DNA of 64,000 nucleotides, from positions 1,922,001-1,986,000 of the forward strand of contig NZ_CP108356.1 of assembly GCF_036237315.1 (NCBI RefSeq), given 5' to 3'. Under the pieces are notes generated by a model. It was not told where the DNA came from and made no database searches. It saw nothing but the letters and a program-made list of their open reading frames with translations. The stretch is from Streptomyces sp. NBC_01351. GTDB taxonomy: Bacteria; Actinomycetota; Actinomycetes; Streptomycetales; Streptomycetaceae. Both the position numbers and the translations under genes were made by a program. This document shows, piece after piece, positions 25,424 to 33,603 of the stretch; the first letter of the stretch is position 1; each line of letters starts with the position of its first letter.

Positions 25424-26904
25424 TGCTCGACCGACTCGACCACGCGCTGCGCGCCCGCCCCGAGCGGCCCGCCGTACTCACCGCCGGCCGTACGGGCGCC
25501 CCTCGGGTGCGCGCCACCGGCGGTGAACTCGCCGAGCTGTCCGACGCGTTCGCCGCCGCGCTGCACGCCCGCGGACTGCGCGCCGGGGACATCGTCGGCG
25601 TCGCCGTGCGGCCCGGCCCCCGGGCGCTGGCCGTGCTGCTCGCCCTGTGGCGGCTCGGGCTGCGCGGCGCCGTACTGGACCCCGGCGCGGGGCCCGACGT
25701 ACTGCGGGCCCGCCTCGCGCTGGCCCGGCCGGCGCTGGTGCTCGCCGACGCGGCCGCGCAGGCGGTGGCGGGCTGGGCCCGGCCGCTGGCCCGCCGGGCC
25801 GGGCTGGCGCTGCCGGACCTGGCCGGGCTGGGGCCGGTCGCGACGGTGGGGCCCCGACTGCCGGGGTGCGCGCCCGCGTTGGAGCTCGGGGCGCCGCGGG
25901 TCGGGGTGCCGGTACGCGGGGACTCGTACGGGGACGCCGACGCGGTGATCGTGTTCACCTCCGGAACCACCTCCACGCCCCGGGCGGTGGTGCACACCCG
26001 GGCGAGCCTCGCCGCGGGGATGGCCGCGGTGTCCTCCCTCTTCGACGCGGTCCCGGACGCACCCGTGCTCGGCGGCACCTTCTTCGTGCTCGTACCCGCC
26101 CTCACGCGCGGCGCGCCCGTCGCCCTCCCCGCCCGCGATCCCCGGATCCTGGCCCGCCAGTTGAAACGGCTGCGCCCGCAGCACACGTACCTCACCCCGC
26201 CCCAGCTGCGGGACGCGCTGGACGCCGGCGCCCGCTTCCACGGCCGGGTGTGGACGGGCTCGGCCCCGGCGGGCGCCGGGCTGCTGGAGCGCGTGCGCGG
26301 TGCGGGCGCGGCGCAGGCCTGGGGGGTGTACGCGCTCACCGAACTGTTCCCGGCCGCGGCGGTCGAGGCACGGGAGAAGTCCGCCTTCGAGGGGCCGGGC
26401 GACCTGGTCGGCGCCCCGCTGCCGGGCGTCCTGGCCGAGCGCGACGCGGACGGCGAGCTGCTGCTCTCCGGGGCCGCGGCCCGCCACCGCTACCTCGGGG
26501 AGCAGCCCGACGCGTGGGTGCGTACGGGGGACCGGGCGCGGCTGGACGGCGCGGGCCGGATCGTCCTCGAAGGCAGGGCCAAGGACATGGTGCTGCGCCG
26601 GGCCGAGAACATCTACCCGGGCCTGTACGAACCCGCCCTGCACGTGCCGGGCGTGGAGCTGGCCGTGCTCGTCGGGGTCCCGGCGGGCGACGGCGACGAA
26701 CGCCTCGTCGCCGTGGTCCAGCCGCGCCGCGGCGCGGCCGAGGCCACCCTGCGCGCGGCCCTCGCGGAGCCTGTGCGGCGGATGGGAACGGCCCGCCCGG
26801 ACGCGCTCCTGTTCGCCCGCATCCCGCTGTCGGGCCGCTCCCGCAAACCGGACCGCGCGGCGGCCTCCGCGCTGGCGGCCCGCCGCCTGGAGGCATCGGC
26901 ATGA
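25423..26904 (+). CDS. AMP-dependent acyl ligase (OleC-like)
   Basis: ANL-superfamily adenylating enzyme of 493 residues. The P-loop motif is VIVFTSGTTSTPRAVVHTR, the ATP-binding YALTELFP lies near residue 300, RTGDRARLDGAGRIVLEGR is the hinge region, and the C-terminal catalytic Lys is in GRSRKPDR. In Ole pathways OleC activates a beta-hydroxy acid and closes it to a beta-lactone. Next to an OleA-like synthase and OleD-like reductase this is the favoured role; ordinary acyl-CoA ligase activity is the alternative. It shares one base with the glycosyltransferase stop and overlaps the next ORF as ATGA. Confidence 0.84.
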   Translation: MLDRLDHALRARPERPAVLTAGRTGAPRVRATGGELAELSDAFAAALHARGLRAGDIVGVAVRPGPRALAVLLALWRLGLRGAVLDPGAGPDVLRARLALARPALVLADAAAQAVAGWARPLARRAGLALPDLAGLGPVATVGPRLPGCAPALELGAPRVGVPVRGDSYGDADAVIVFTSGTTSTPRAVVHTRASLAAGMAAVSSLFDAVPDAPVLGGTFFVLVPALTRGAPVALPARDPRILARQLKRLRPQHTYLTPPQLRDALDAGARFHGRVWTGSAPAGAGLLERVRGAGAAQAWGVYALTELFPAAAVEAREKSAFEGPGDLVGAPLPGVLAERDADGELLLSGAAARHRYLGEQPDAWVRTGDRARLDGAGRIVLEGRAKDMVLRRAENIYPGLYEPALHVPGVELAVLVGVPAGDGDERLVAVVQPRRGAAEATLRAALAEPVRRMGTARPDALLFARIPLSGRSRKPDRAAASALAARRLEASA

Positions 26905-27275
26905 CCACCAGACCCACCCGAACCCGACCCCGGTCCGGCCCCCCGGCCACCGCACACGCCGTACGGACGACCGGGCCCACCGGGCCGAGCGGCGGCCGTG
27001 TGTGCACCCCCCGGGACCTCCCCTTCCCCCTGCCCGCCGCCCGCGCCCCCTGCCCGGCCGGGCCCGAGATGCCGCCCGACTGCGGCGCGCACACGCTGCG
27101 GACGATCGGGACCAGGTGGCCGACCGGCCGCCGCACACACACGCCTACCCGGATCGGCTCCGGTTCTCCGGCCGCCTCCGTACACGGCCTGCCGACGGCC
27201 GGGCCCACCGGGCCGAGCGGCCGCTGCACGCACCGTCCAGCGGCGCCCGGCTCCACAGGGAGGAACACCCGATGA
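26901..27275 (+). CDS. Coupled ORF made of palindromic repeats, uncertain gene
   Basis: A 124-codon frame whose ATG overlaps the ligase stop (ATGA) and whose stop overlaps the P450 start (ATGA), so it fits the operon exactly. The translation is Pro/Thr/Arg-rich with no recognisable domain. It contains three related ~60-bp units at about 26946-27006, 27080-27142 and 27174-27235; the shared part codes for GPTGPSG in the outer two, and the DNA of each unit can fold on itself (CACACG...CGTGTG). It may be a real small protein, or a spacer colonised by repeats that kept the frame open so ribosomes reach the P450. Confidence 0.4.
   Translation: MTTRPTRTRPRSGPPATAHAVRTTGPTGPSGGRVCTPRDLPFPLPAARAPCPAGPEMPPDCGAHTLRTIGTRWPTGRRTHTPTRIGSGSPAASVHGLPTAGPTGPSGRCTHRPAAPGSTGRNTR
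26946..27235. repeat. Three dispersed ~60-bp palindromic units
   Basis: The outer units share GGGCCCACCGGGCCGAGCGG exactly and are flanked by CACACG/CGTGTG-type arms. The middle unit is more diverged but keeps the order of arms and core. Spacing is about 135 and 94 bp. They resemble REP-type palindromes. They lie between the ligase and P450 genes. Confidence 0.6.
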
Positions 27276-28696
27276 GCACCGACCCGTCCCAGGCGGCGGC
27301 CCGGCGGCGCGACCGCCGGGTCTACCTGCGCAGCCATCCCGTCCTCTTCACGCTGCTCGCCGCCACGCGCGGACGGCCCGTGCGCCGCCTCGGGCGGACC
27401 CTCCTCGTGCACGACGCGGCCGCCTACCGGGAGGCGCTGACCCGTCTCCCGCTCGACCGTACGGCGGCCGGAACCACGGGCGCCGCCGCGCGGGCCGCCG
27501 GCGCCGGCGGCGTGCTCTTCGACCAGGAGGGCGGCGCCCACCGGGCGGAGCGCCGCGGGCTCGCGATCGGCCTCGGCGCGGCCGGGGTCGAGGAACTGCG
27601 CGCGGTGTGGCGGCCATTGCTGGTACGCCGCCTCGCGCCGCTGGCCCGGGGCGGCGAGGTGGACCTCGTGGAGCTGGCGCGGGAGCTGTCGGGGTCGGTG
27701 GTGTGCGCCCTGCTGGGCTCGCAGGCCGATTCCCGGGCCGTCGCCGAGGCCGCCGCGGAAGCCGCCGCCGCCTCCGTACGCAGCCACCTCCCGGGCCCGC
27801 CCAGACCCCGCGCGGAGGCGGCCGCGAGGCAAGCCGCGGAGCGCCTTCAGCAGCTGCTGAGCCCCGTCACGAACCCGGCGACCGCCCCAGACCCCTGCCC
27901 CCGTACACACCGGGGCAACGGCAACACCACCCCTACGGACTCCAACTCCGGCCCGGGCACCGGCCCCGGCGCGGGCACCGGGGGATCCGGCACGGGCCCC
28001 GGCCCCGGCGCGGGCGCGGGCTCAGGCGCGGGCACCTCCGCGGGTTCCGCGGCCGCCACCGACTCCAGCACGGGCACCGGCCCCGGCACGGGCGCGGGCT
28101 CAGGCGCGGGCGCGGGCTCAGGCGCCGGCGCCTCCGCGGGTTCCGCGGCCGCCACCGGCCCCGGCACGGGCACCCGGTCCCTGGGCGGGGTCGCCGCCGG
28201 CGATGCGGCGCTGCGCGCGATGCTCGCCGTGGCCGCCGTCAACACCACCGTGGCCGCGCTGCCCCGGGCCGTGGCCTGGTGCGCCGACGCGGGGCTCTGG
28301 GGGCAGGCCGCCGATGCCCGGCTGCGCCCGGTGCTCGCCGAGGAGTTGCTGCGGGTCACCGCGGCCTCGCCGGTGCTGCCCCGGGTGGCCGCGGCGGACG
28401 GGGTCGTCGGTGGCTGCCCCGTGCGCGGCGGCGACCGGCTGCTGCTGGTGGCCCGGCACGCCGCCGAGGCGCACCGGCGCGAGCCGGACGCGCACCGGCC
28501 GGCCGGGCCCGGTACCGCCCACCTGGTGTTCGGGGCCGGGGCGCACGCCTGCCCGGGGGCCCGGCTGGCGCGAGCCCAGCTGGCCGACGTACTGGAGGAA
28601 CTGGCCCCGTACCGGCCCGTGGTGGCGCGGGCCCGGGTGGACCGGCGGGCCGCACTGCCCGGCTGGCGCGAGCTCACGGTGAGGGCGGGCGCATGA
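27272..28696 (+). CDS. Cytochrome P450 with large low-complexity insertion
   Basis: Soluble bacterial P450, 474 residues. The haem-binding loop FGAGAHACPGARLARAQL (Cys near residue 425) and the ExxR motif EELLR are present. The I-helix reads AAVNTTVAAL, so the usual acidic residue before the conserved Thr is missing. Residues about 227-305 are a Gly/Ala/Ser/Thr insertion (repeats such as GTGPGAG and GAGSGAG) coded by 27950-28172; without it the length is near a normal 390-400. The RBS AGGGAGG precedes the ATG. It probably oxidises the product of the OleA/C/D-like enzymes. An off-path function, or even impaired catalysis, is possible given the I-helix. Confidence 0.82.
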   Translation: MSTDPSQAAARRRDRRVYLRSHPVLFTLLAATRGRPVRRLGRTLLVHDAAAYREALTRLPLDRTAAGTTGAAARAAGAGGVLFDQEGGAHRAERRGLAIGLGAAGVEELRAVWRPLLVRRLAPLARGGEVDLVELARELSGSVVCALLGSQADSRAVAEAAAEAAAASVRSHLPGPPRPRAEAAARQAAERLQQLLSPVTNPATAPDPCPRTHRGNGNTTPTDSNSGPGTGPGAGTGGSGTGPGPGAGAGSGAGTSAGSAAATDSSTGTGPGTGAGSGAGAGSGAGASAGSAAATGPGTGTRSLGGVAAGDAALRAMLAVAAVNTTVAALPRAVAWCADAGLWGQAADARLRPVLAEELLRVTAASPVLPRVAAADGVVGGCPVRGGDRLLLVARHAAEAHRREPDAHRPAGPGTAHLVFGAGAHACPGARLARAQLADVLEELAPYRPVVARARVDRRAALPGWRELTVRAGA

Positions 28697-29631
28697 GCAT
28701 CCGTATCGCGGTCACCGGGGCGAGCGGCTTCTGCGGCGGGCACGTGGCCCGGGCGGCCGCCGAGAGCGGGGCGGAGGTGGTGTGCGTGGGCCGCCGGCCG
28801 GGGCCGGTGGGGGAACACCGCCATTGGGACGCCTCCCAGGGCGATCCGGACCTCGGCGGCGCGGACCTGGTGGTGCACTGCGCGGCGGCGGTCGGCGATC
28901 CGGCCCCCGGCTCCCGGGCCGAGGCCGAGATGCGCGCGGTCAACGTGGACGGCACGGAGCGGCTGCTGCGGGCGGCGGCCGGTCGGCCCGTGGTGTGGGT
29001 GAGCAGCGCCAGCGTGTACGACCCGCGCACGGACCGGACCCTGGTCGGCGAGGACCATCCGCGTGCCGGCCACCTCAACGCCTACGGCCGTACCAAGGCG
29101 GCGGGCGAGGCCCTCGCCCTGGCGGCGGGCGCGGTGGTGCTGCGGCCGCGGGCCGTCTACGGCCCCGGGGACACCCAGCTGCTGCCCCGGCTGCTGTCCC
29201 GGGTCCGGGCCGGGACCCTGCTGCTGCCGGGTCCGGACGTGCGGCTCAGCCTCACCGCGGTGGAGAACCTCGCCGACGCCTGCCTGGCGGCGGCGACCGC
29301 CGGCTGGCCCCCGGGCGCGTACAACGTGGCGGACGCGCGGCCCTACGACCGCGACGCGGCCGTGCGGGAGGTCCTGCGGGCCCACGGCGTACGGGCCCGG
29401 ATCCGTCACCTGCCGCTGCCCTTGGCCCGTACGGCGGCCCGGCTCGCGGAGGCCCTGCCGACCGCCGAACCGCCCCTCAGCCGCTACGCGGTGGACCAGC
29501 TGGCGCACCCGGTGGTGCTGGACCTGACCCGGGCCCGCGCCCAGGGCTGGACCCCGCGCCGGACCCTCGCGGACTACGCGGCCGGGCTGGTGGCCGTCAG
29601 CCGCCGACGGCCGCCGGGGCCTGCGCGTTGA
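28693..29631 (+). CDS. NAD-dependent epimerase/dehydratase-type reductase (OleD-like)
   Basis: Extended short-chain dehydrogenase of 312 residues. The Rossmann motif is VTGASGFCGGH near residue 7; the catalytic triad is Ser in VSSASVY, Tyr and Lys in YGRTK. In the Ole pathway OleD reduces the 2-alkyl-3-ketoacid made by OleA to the beta-hydroxy acid used by OleC; it could instead act on a nucleotide sugar for the glycosyltransferase. ATGA overlaps the P450 stop, so it ends the operon. Its last 35 bases overlap the 3' end of the convergent cvnD-like gene. Confidence 0.83.
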   Translation: MSIRIAVTGASGFCGGHVARAAAESGAEVVCVGRRPGPVGEHRHWDASQGDPDLGGADLVVHCAAAVGDPAPGSRAEAEMRAVNVDGTERLLRAAAGRPVVWVSSASVYDPRTDRTLVGEDHPRAGHLNAYGRTKAAGEALALAAGAVVLRPRAVYGPGDTQLLPRLLSRVRAGTLLLPGPDVRLSLTAVENLADACLAAATAGWPPGAYNVADARPYDRDAAVREVLRAHGVRARIRHLPLPLARTAARLAEALPTAEPPLSRYAVDQLAHPVVLDLTRARAQGWTPRRTLADYAAGLVAVSRRRPPGPAR

Positions 29632-30211
29632 CGATGAGGAGGTCGAGGAGCGCGAGCAGGGAGGCGCGGACGTCCGCGCGGGAGCGGGCGTCGAGCATCA
29701 GGACGGGCGTGTTCGGGTCGCGCAGGTGCAGGGCCGCCGCGATCTCCTCGGCGGTGTAAGGCTGTTCGCCGTGGAAGCAGTTCGCGCCGACCACGAACGG
29801 CAGTCCGCGGCTCTCGAAGAAGTCGACGGCCGGGAAGCTGCGGTCGAGGCGCCGGGTGTCGACCAGCACGATCGCCCCGAGCGCCCCGGCCAGCAGGTCG
29901 TCCCACATGAACCAGAAGCGCTCCTGGCCCGGTGTGCCGAACAGGTAGAGGACGACTCCGGCGTCGGTGAGGGTGATCCGGCCGAAGTCCATCGCCACGG
30001 TGGTGACCGTCTTGGACTCGATGCCGTCGAGGTCGTCGACGCCGACGCCCGCGGCCGTCAGCCGCTCCTCCGTGCGCAGCGGCTCGATCTCGGAGATCGT
30101 CTCCACCAGGGTGGTCTTGCCGACTCCGAACCCACCGGCGACGAGGATCTTCACCGGGGCCGGTTCCCGGGAGGCGGGCACGTCGTATACGGGCAGGCTA
30201 TATCCGGGCAA
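29597..30211 (-). CDS. cvnD: Conservon small GTPase CvnD
   Basis: Ras-like GTP-binding protein of the conservon family, 204 residues. The P-loop is VAGGFGVGKTTLVETI; FGTPGQERFWFMW takes the place of the DxxG region, as is usual in CvnD. The TTG at 30211 overlaps cvnC by 14 bases; the GTG at 30181 is an alternative start that would remove 10 residues. In the conservon it forms a membrane-proximal complex with CvnA, CvnB and CvnC, acting like a G-protein coupled to a sensor kinase. Confidence 0.9.
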   Translation of the reverse strand: MPGYSLPVYDVPASREPAPVKILVAGGFGVGKTTLVETISEIEPLRTEERLTAAGVGVDDLDGIESKTVTTVAMDFGRITLTDAGVVLYLFGTPGQERFWFMWDDLLAGALGAIVLVDTRRLDRSFPAVDFFESRGLPFVVGANCFHGEQPYTAEEIAAALHLRDPNTPVLMLDARSRADVRASLLALLDLLIVNAQAPAAVGG

Positions 30212-30572
30212 GGCTGTCCCTGATTCTCATGAGCAGGTCGACGTCGGTGGTCTCGGCCGCCGCGAGCGGCGACCGGTGGTGGATCAGCCCGCGGTCGGCG
30301 AGTTCGCCGAGGAGCAGGGTCATCGGGGTGAGGCGGATGTGCATCCGCGCCGCTATCTCGGCGACCGCCCGCCCGCCCGGCTCCGCGCACATGGCGAGGA
30401 TCTCCCGCCACTCCGTGGGCAGTCCGAGTCCGGCGAGCGCGTCCTCGGCCACCGCCGCCGTGATCGTGGTGTCCATGGTGAGGACGGTGTGCGCAGCGGC
30501 CGTACGCCCGTCGGTGAGGGCGTACAGCCGCGTCCGGCGCCGGCTCGCGGGCTGTGGCTCGTCCTGCGGCAT
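30198..30572 (-). CDS. cvnC: Conservon DUF742 protein CvnC
   Basis: DUF742 protein, 124 residues. It has the family pattern RRRTRLYALTDGRT at residues 12-25 and a helix-turn-helix-like C-terminal half (AEIAARMHIRLTPMTLLLGELADRGLIHHR). It is the third member of the operon; its ATG shares a base with the cvnB stop and its end overlaps cvnD. In conservons this protein links the sensor kinase and the GTPase. DNA binding is not shown. Confidence 0.92.
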   Translation of the reverse strand: MPQDEPQPASRRRTRLYALTDGRTAAAHTVLTMDTTITAAVAEDALAGLGLPTEWREILAMCAEPGGRAVAEIAARMHIRLTPMTLLLGELADRGLIHHRSPLAAAETTDVDLLMRIRDSLARI

Positions 30573-30976
30573 TACGCGGTCGGCACCTGGCCGCGCTCGG
30601 GGGTGCCGAGCCACTCGCCGAGTGCCTGGGCGGTCCGGACGGCCTCGCCGCCCAGCTCCCCGAGCCTCGCCTTGCGGGAGGTCACCACGATGAGCGTGCT
30701 GCCCTCGCCGCAACCGACGATGCAGAGGTACCGGTCGTCCATCTCGACGAGCTGGCGGATGACGCGGCCGCCGTCGACCTCCCGGGAGATCGCCTTCATG
30801 GTGGCCGCGATGCCGGAGGCGGCGGCCGCCATGCGGTCGGCCTGGTCCTCGTCCAGCAGGTACGCGCTGAGTTTGATGCCGTCGTTGGACAGGAGCACCG
30901 CTCCCTGGATGCCGGCGATCCTGCTCAGGTTGTTGTCCAGGACGCTGTAGATCATTTCGTGTGCTGAGGTAGTCAT
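30572..30976 (-). CDS. cvnB: Conservon roadblock/LC7 protein CvnB
   Basis: Roadblock/LC7-domain protein, 134 residues, the type that acts as a GTPase-activating or dimerising partner of CvnD. The family pattern is GIQGAVLLSNDGIKLSAYL in the N-terminal half and YLCIVGCGEGSTLIVV in the second half. The ATG at 30976 overlaps the cvnA stop (ATGA), fixing the start. A longer open frame upstream is the shadow of cvnA. Confidence 0.93.
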   Translation of the reverse strand: MTTSAHEMIYSVLDNNLSRIAGIQGAVLLSNDGIKLSAYLLDEDQADRMAAAASGIAATMKAISREVDGGRVIRQLVEMDDRYLCIVGCGEGSTLIVVTSRKARLGELGGEAVRTAQALGEWLGTPERGQVPTA

Positions 30977-33354
30977 GGCCGATCCCGTCGGAGCTCTTCT
31001 TCCACTGTCTGGGTCCCGCGTTCGTAGTCCGCCCAGGCGTCCGCCACCTCTTCCGGTGTCGCCGTGTCCTGCCGGACTGCCGTCTCCGGGGTGCGGGGCG
31101 CGCGCAGCTGCTCGGCGATGTGCGTTTGCGGGACGCGCTCGGGCAGCGCCGGCCGGGCGGGGGCGGCCGCGAGGGCCGGCCGGACGGCCGGCGCGGGGGC
31201 CGGGGCCTTCGTACGGCGGCTCGGCAGACCGGCGGCCGTGAGCGGGGCCGGCTCGGGCACCCGTTCCTCGGCGGTCCGCGGCGCCGGGACGGCGGCGGAC
31301 GGTCGCGGGTCGGGTTCCGGCTCGGGCGAGAGGGCCACGGGTACGGGCCCGGTCGCGCGCGGGAGCTCGCGCGGTGCGTCCGCCACGGTCGCCGGGAGCG
31401 CCGGGGTCGTCGGGGTCCTCAGGGTCGTCGGGGTGGCCATCAGCAGCTCTCCGGGGACGACGACCACCGCCGAGGTCCCTCCGTACACCGACCGCCGCAG
31501 GGTGACGGTCGCCCGGAGCTGGTCGGCGAGGTGTCCGACCACGAAGAGGCCGAGCCGGTGCGCGTTCTGCGCCAGGACGGAGTACGGCGGGGCCTCGTGC
31601 AGGCGCCCGTTCATCTCCTCGTACCGCTCGGGGGACACCCGCGGACCGCGGTCCTCGATCTCGATCGACAGCCCGTCCGCGACCAGTTCGGCGCGGATGA
31701 CCACCTTCGACCGGGGCGGGGAGAAACGGGTGGCGTTGTCCAGCAGCTCCGCGAGCAGATGGCTGATCTGGCTGATCGCCTGCGGTTCCACGCTTGTCTC
31801 GTCCAGGGCCTGCCGCTCGATGCGCCGGAAGTCCTCGACCTCCGCGGCGGCTTCGCGCAGCAGGTCGGCGATGCGCATGGGCTCGGTGTGCGGGTCGGGG
31901 ACCTCGCCGCCGGCCAGGATGAGGAGGTTCTCGATCTGCCGCCGCATGCCCACCGTCAGCTGGTCGGCCCGCATCAACTGGGCGAGCAGTGCTTCGTCGT
32001 GGCCGAAGGTGTCCTGGAGGTCCTCGGTGAGGCTGAGCTGGCGGCTGACCAGGTTTCCGGTGCGCGAGGCGATGCCCGTGGCGAACATGCCGAAGCCGTG
32101 GCGCTCGGCCGCGAGCTGCCGGTGCCCGTCGACGGATACGGCGACGGTCCGGGCGAAGGCGTCGCTGATGCGTCCGACCTCGTCCCGGTCGCCGCGCACC
32201 GCGGGCAGGACGCCGTCGTCGACGGACTGCCCGCGCTGGAGCCGGGCGACGACGTCGGGGAGGGTCTCCTCGGCGACGGTCACCGTGCGCTCGTGCAGAT
32301 CGCGCAGCCGGCGGAGCACCGAGCGCGTGGTGAACACCACGATCACCACGACGACCAGCAGCCCGCCGCCGCTCACCCCGATCAGCCAGGCGACCTCGGT
32401 CTCCAGCTCGGCGGCCTTGGCCTCGCCGCGCATGAGGACCTTCCGCGCGCGGTCGATGTTGAGCGTGGCCATCTGCACCGAGAAGTTCGCGTGCGCGGCC
32501 CGCCAGCCGCCGACCTCGGCGGGCAGCTTGACGCCGGAGTCGACGTCCGCGTGCTTGGAGATGATCGCGTTCTCGATGCGGAGCTTCGTCTGCCACTCCG
32601 AGGAGGCGACGATCCGCTCGTAGAACCGCAGGTCGCCTTCCGGCAGGTACGGCACGATCCAGGTCTCGTACAGGTGCCGGTGGGCTCCGACGGCACTGAT
32701 GAACTGGTCGAAGCCGGCGGCGTTCAGCTGCCTCGACGGCCCGGCCAGGGACAGGAGGGTGTCCTCGCGGGCCACCATCTCGGTGGCCACGAGCATGGCC
32801 ACCACGGGCCGGCTCTCCTGGACGATGTCGGCGTCGTCCGCGTGGCTGAACTCCCGCTGGTACGCCTGGATGACCGCGTCGATCACCCCGGTGTAGTAGG
32901 CGAGCGTGGCGTCGGCGCCGCCGGTGTGGGCGTCCGCGCGCTGGCGGTACGCGGCCAGCCCGTCGAGCCGTTGGGTCACTTCCTCGAACGATCCGTTCGA
33001 GGAGTCCGCCAGCCGACGGAATTCGGCCGCGCCCCGGTCCGTGGCCTCCCGCCGGTTCCGCAGCTCGTCCTCGGCCCCGGCGGCGCCCGCCCAGAGGGCG
33101 GCGGTCATCGTGCGCTCGGACTGCATGTCGACCATGAGCGTGTACAGCGGTGCGCCGACCTTCTCGGCGGCCGCGACATCGGCCCGCAGGTGCTCCGACT
33201 GCGTCAGCAACCGCTCGGCGGTCAGCGTCACTTGGGCGCCCATCGCCACGGTGGGGACCACTGCCAGCCAGACGAGCAGGGTGCGCAGGCGCACGACGCG
33301 CCGCCGGCGGGCCGGCGACTTCCCTCGTACGCCTTCGGGTTCTATGGGAGACAT
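30973..33354 (-). CDS. cvnA: Conservon sensor histidine-kinase-like protein CvnA
   Basis: Membrane sensor of 793 residues. A transmembrane helix near residues 25-43 precedes an extracellular nitrate/nitrite-sensing (NIT)-like domain (about 45-315), a second helix (LIGVSGGGLLVVVVIVVF) and a HAMP-like segment. The ATPase domain follows: N box ELLDNATRFSPP near residue 535, then the G1 box IEIEDRGPRVS. No clear phosphoacceptor His box is seen, which is common in CvnA. The C-terminal ~200 residues are a Pro/Ala-rich disordered tail. It heads the cvnABCD operon; the 249-bp upstream region is AT-richer around 33410-33445 and probably holds the promoter. Confidence 0.9.
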   Translation of the reverse strand: MSPIEPEGVRGKSPARRRRVVRLRTLLVWLAVVPTVAMGAQVTLTAERLLTQSEHLRADVAAAEKVGAPLYTLMVDMQSERTMTAALWAGAAGAEDELRNRREATDRGAAEFRRLADSSNGSFEEVTQRLDGLAAYRQRADAHTGGADATLAYYTGVIDAVIQAYQREFSHADDADIVQESRPVVAMLVATEMVAREDTLLSLAGPSRQLNAAGFDQFISAVGAHRHLYETWIVPYLPEGDLRFYERIVASSEWQTKLRIENAIISKHADVDSGVKLPAEVGGWRAAHANFSVQMATLNIDRARKVLMRGEAKAAELETEVAWLIGVSGGGLLVVVVIVVFTTRSVLRRLRDLHERTVTVAEETLPDVVARLQRGQSVDDGVLPAVRGDRDEVGRISDAFARTVAVSVDGHRQLAAERHGFGMFATGIASRTGNLVSRQLSLTEDLQDTFGHDEALLAQLMRADQLTVGMRRQIENLLILAGGEVPDPHTEPMRIADLLREAAAEVEDFRRIERQALDETSVEPQAISQISHLLAELLDNATRFSPPRSKVVIRAELVADGLSIEIEDRGPRVSPERYEEMNGRLHEAPPYSVLAQNAHRLGLFVVGHLADQLRATVTLRRSVYGGTSAVVVVPGELLMATPTTLRTPTTPALPATVADAPRELPRATGPVPVALSPEPEPDPRPSAAVPAPRTAEERVPEPAPLTAAGLPSRRTKAPAPAPAVRPALAAAPARPALPERVPQTHIAEQLRAPRTPETAVRQDTATPEEVADAWADYERGTQTVEEELRRDRP

Positions 33355-33603
33355 CGGACCTCGGGAACAGGGGCGGGAGGGGCAGCCCGACAGCCGGACC
33401 GGGCCCGATCATATCCAGCCACAATGAAGAAACAGATAGGTGTCTTCCGCGACCAAAGCGTGCTATCGGCGACGGATCATCGCAGGCGAGAGACAAGATC
33501 GGAACCCAACCGCGACGTCTCCGACACCGGGGCGGCGGGCCCTCCCGACCGGCAGGGGGTCGAAAGGGCCCGCGGCGCGCGGGTGTCGCGGCTCGTCAGC
33601 CGC

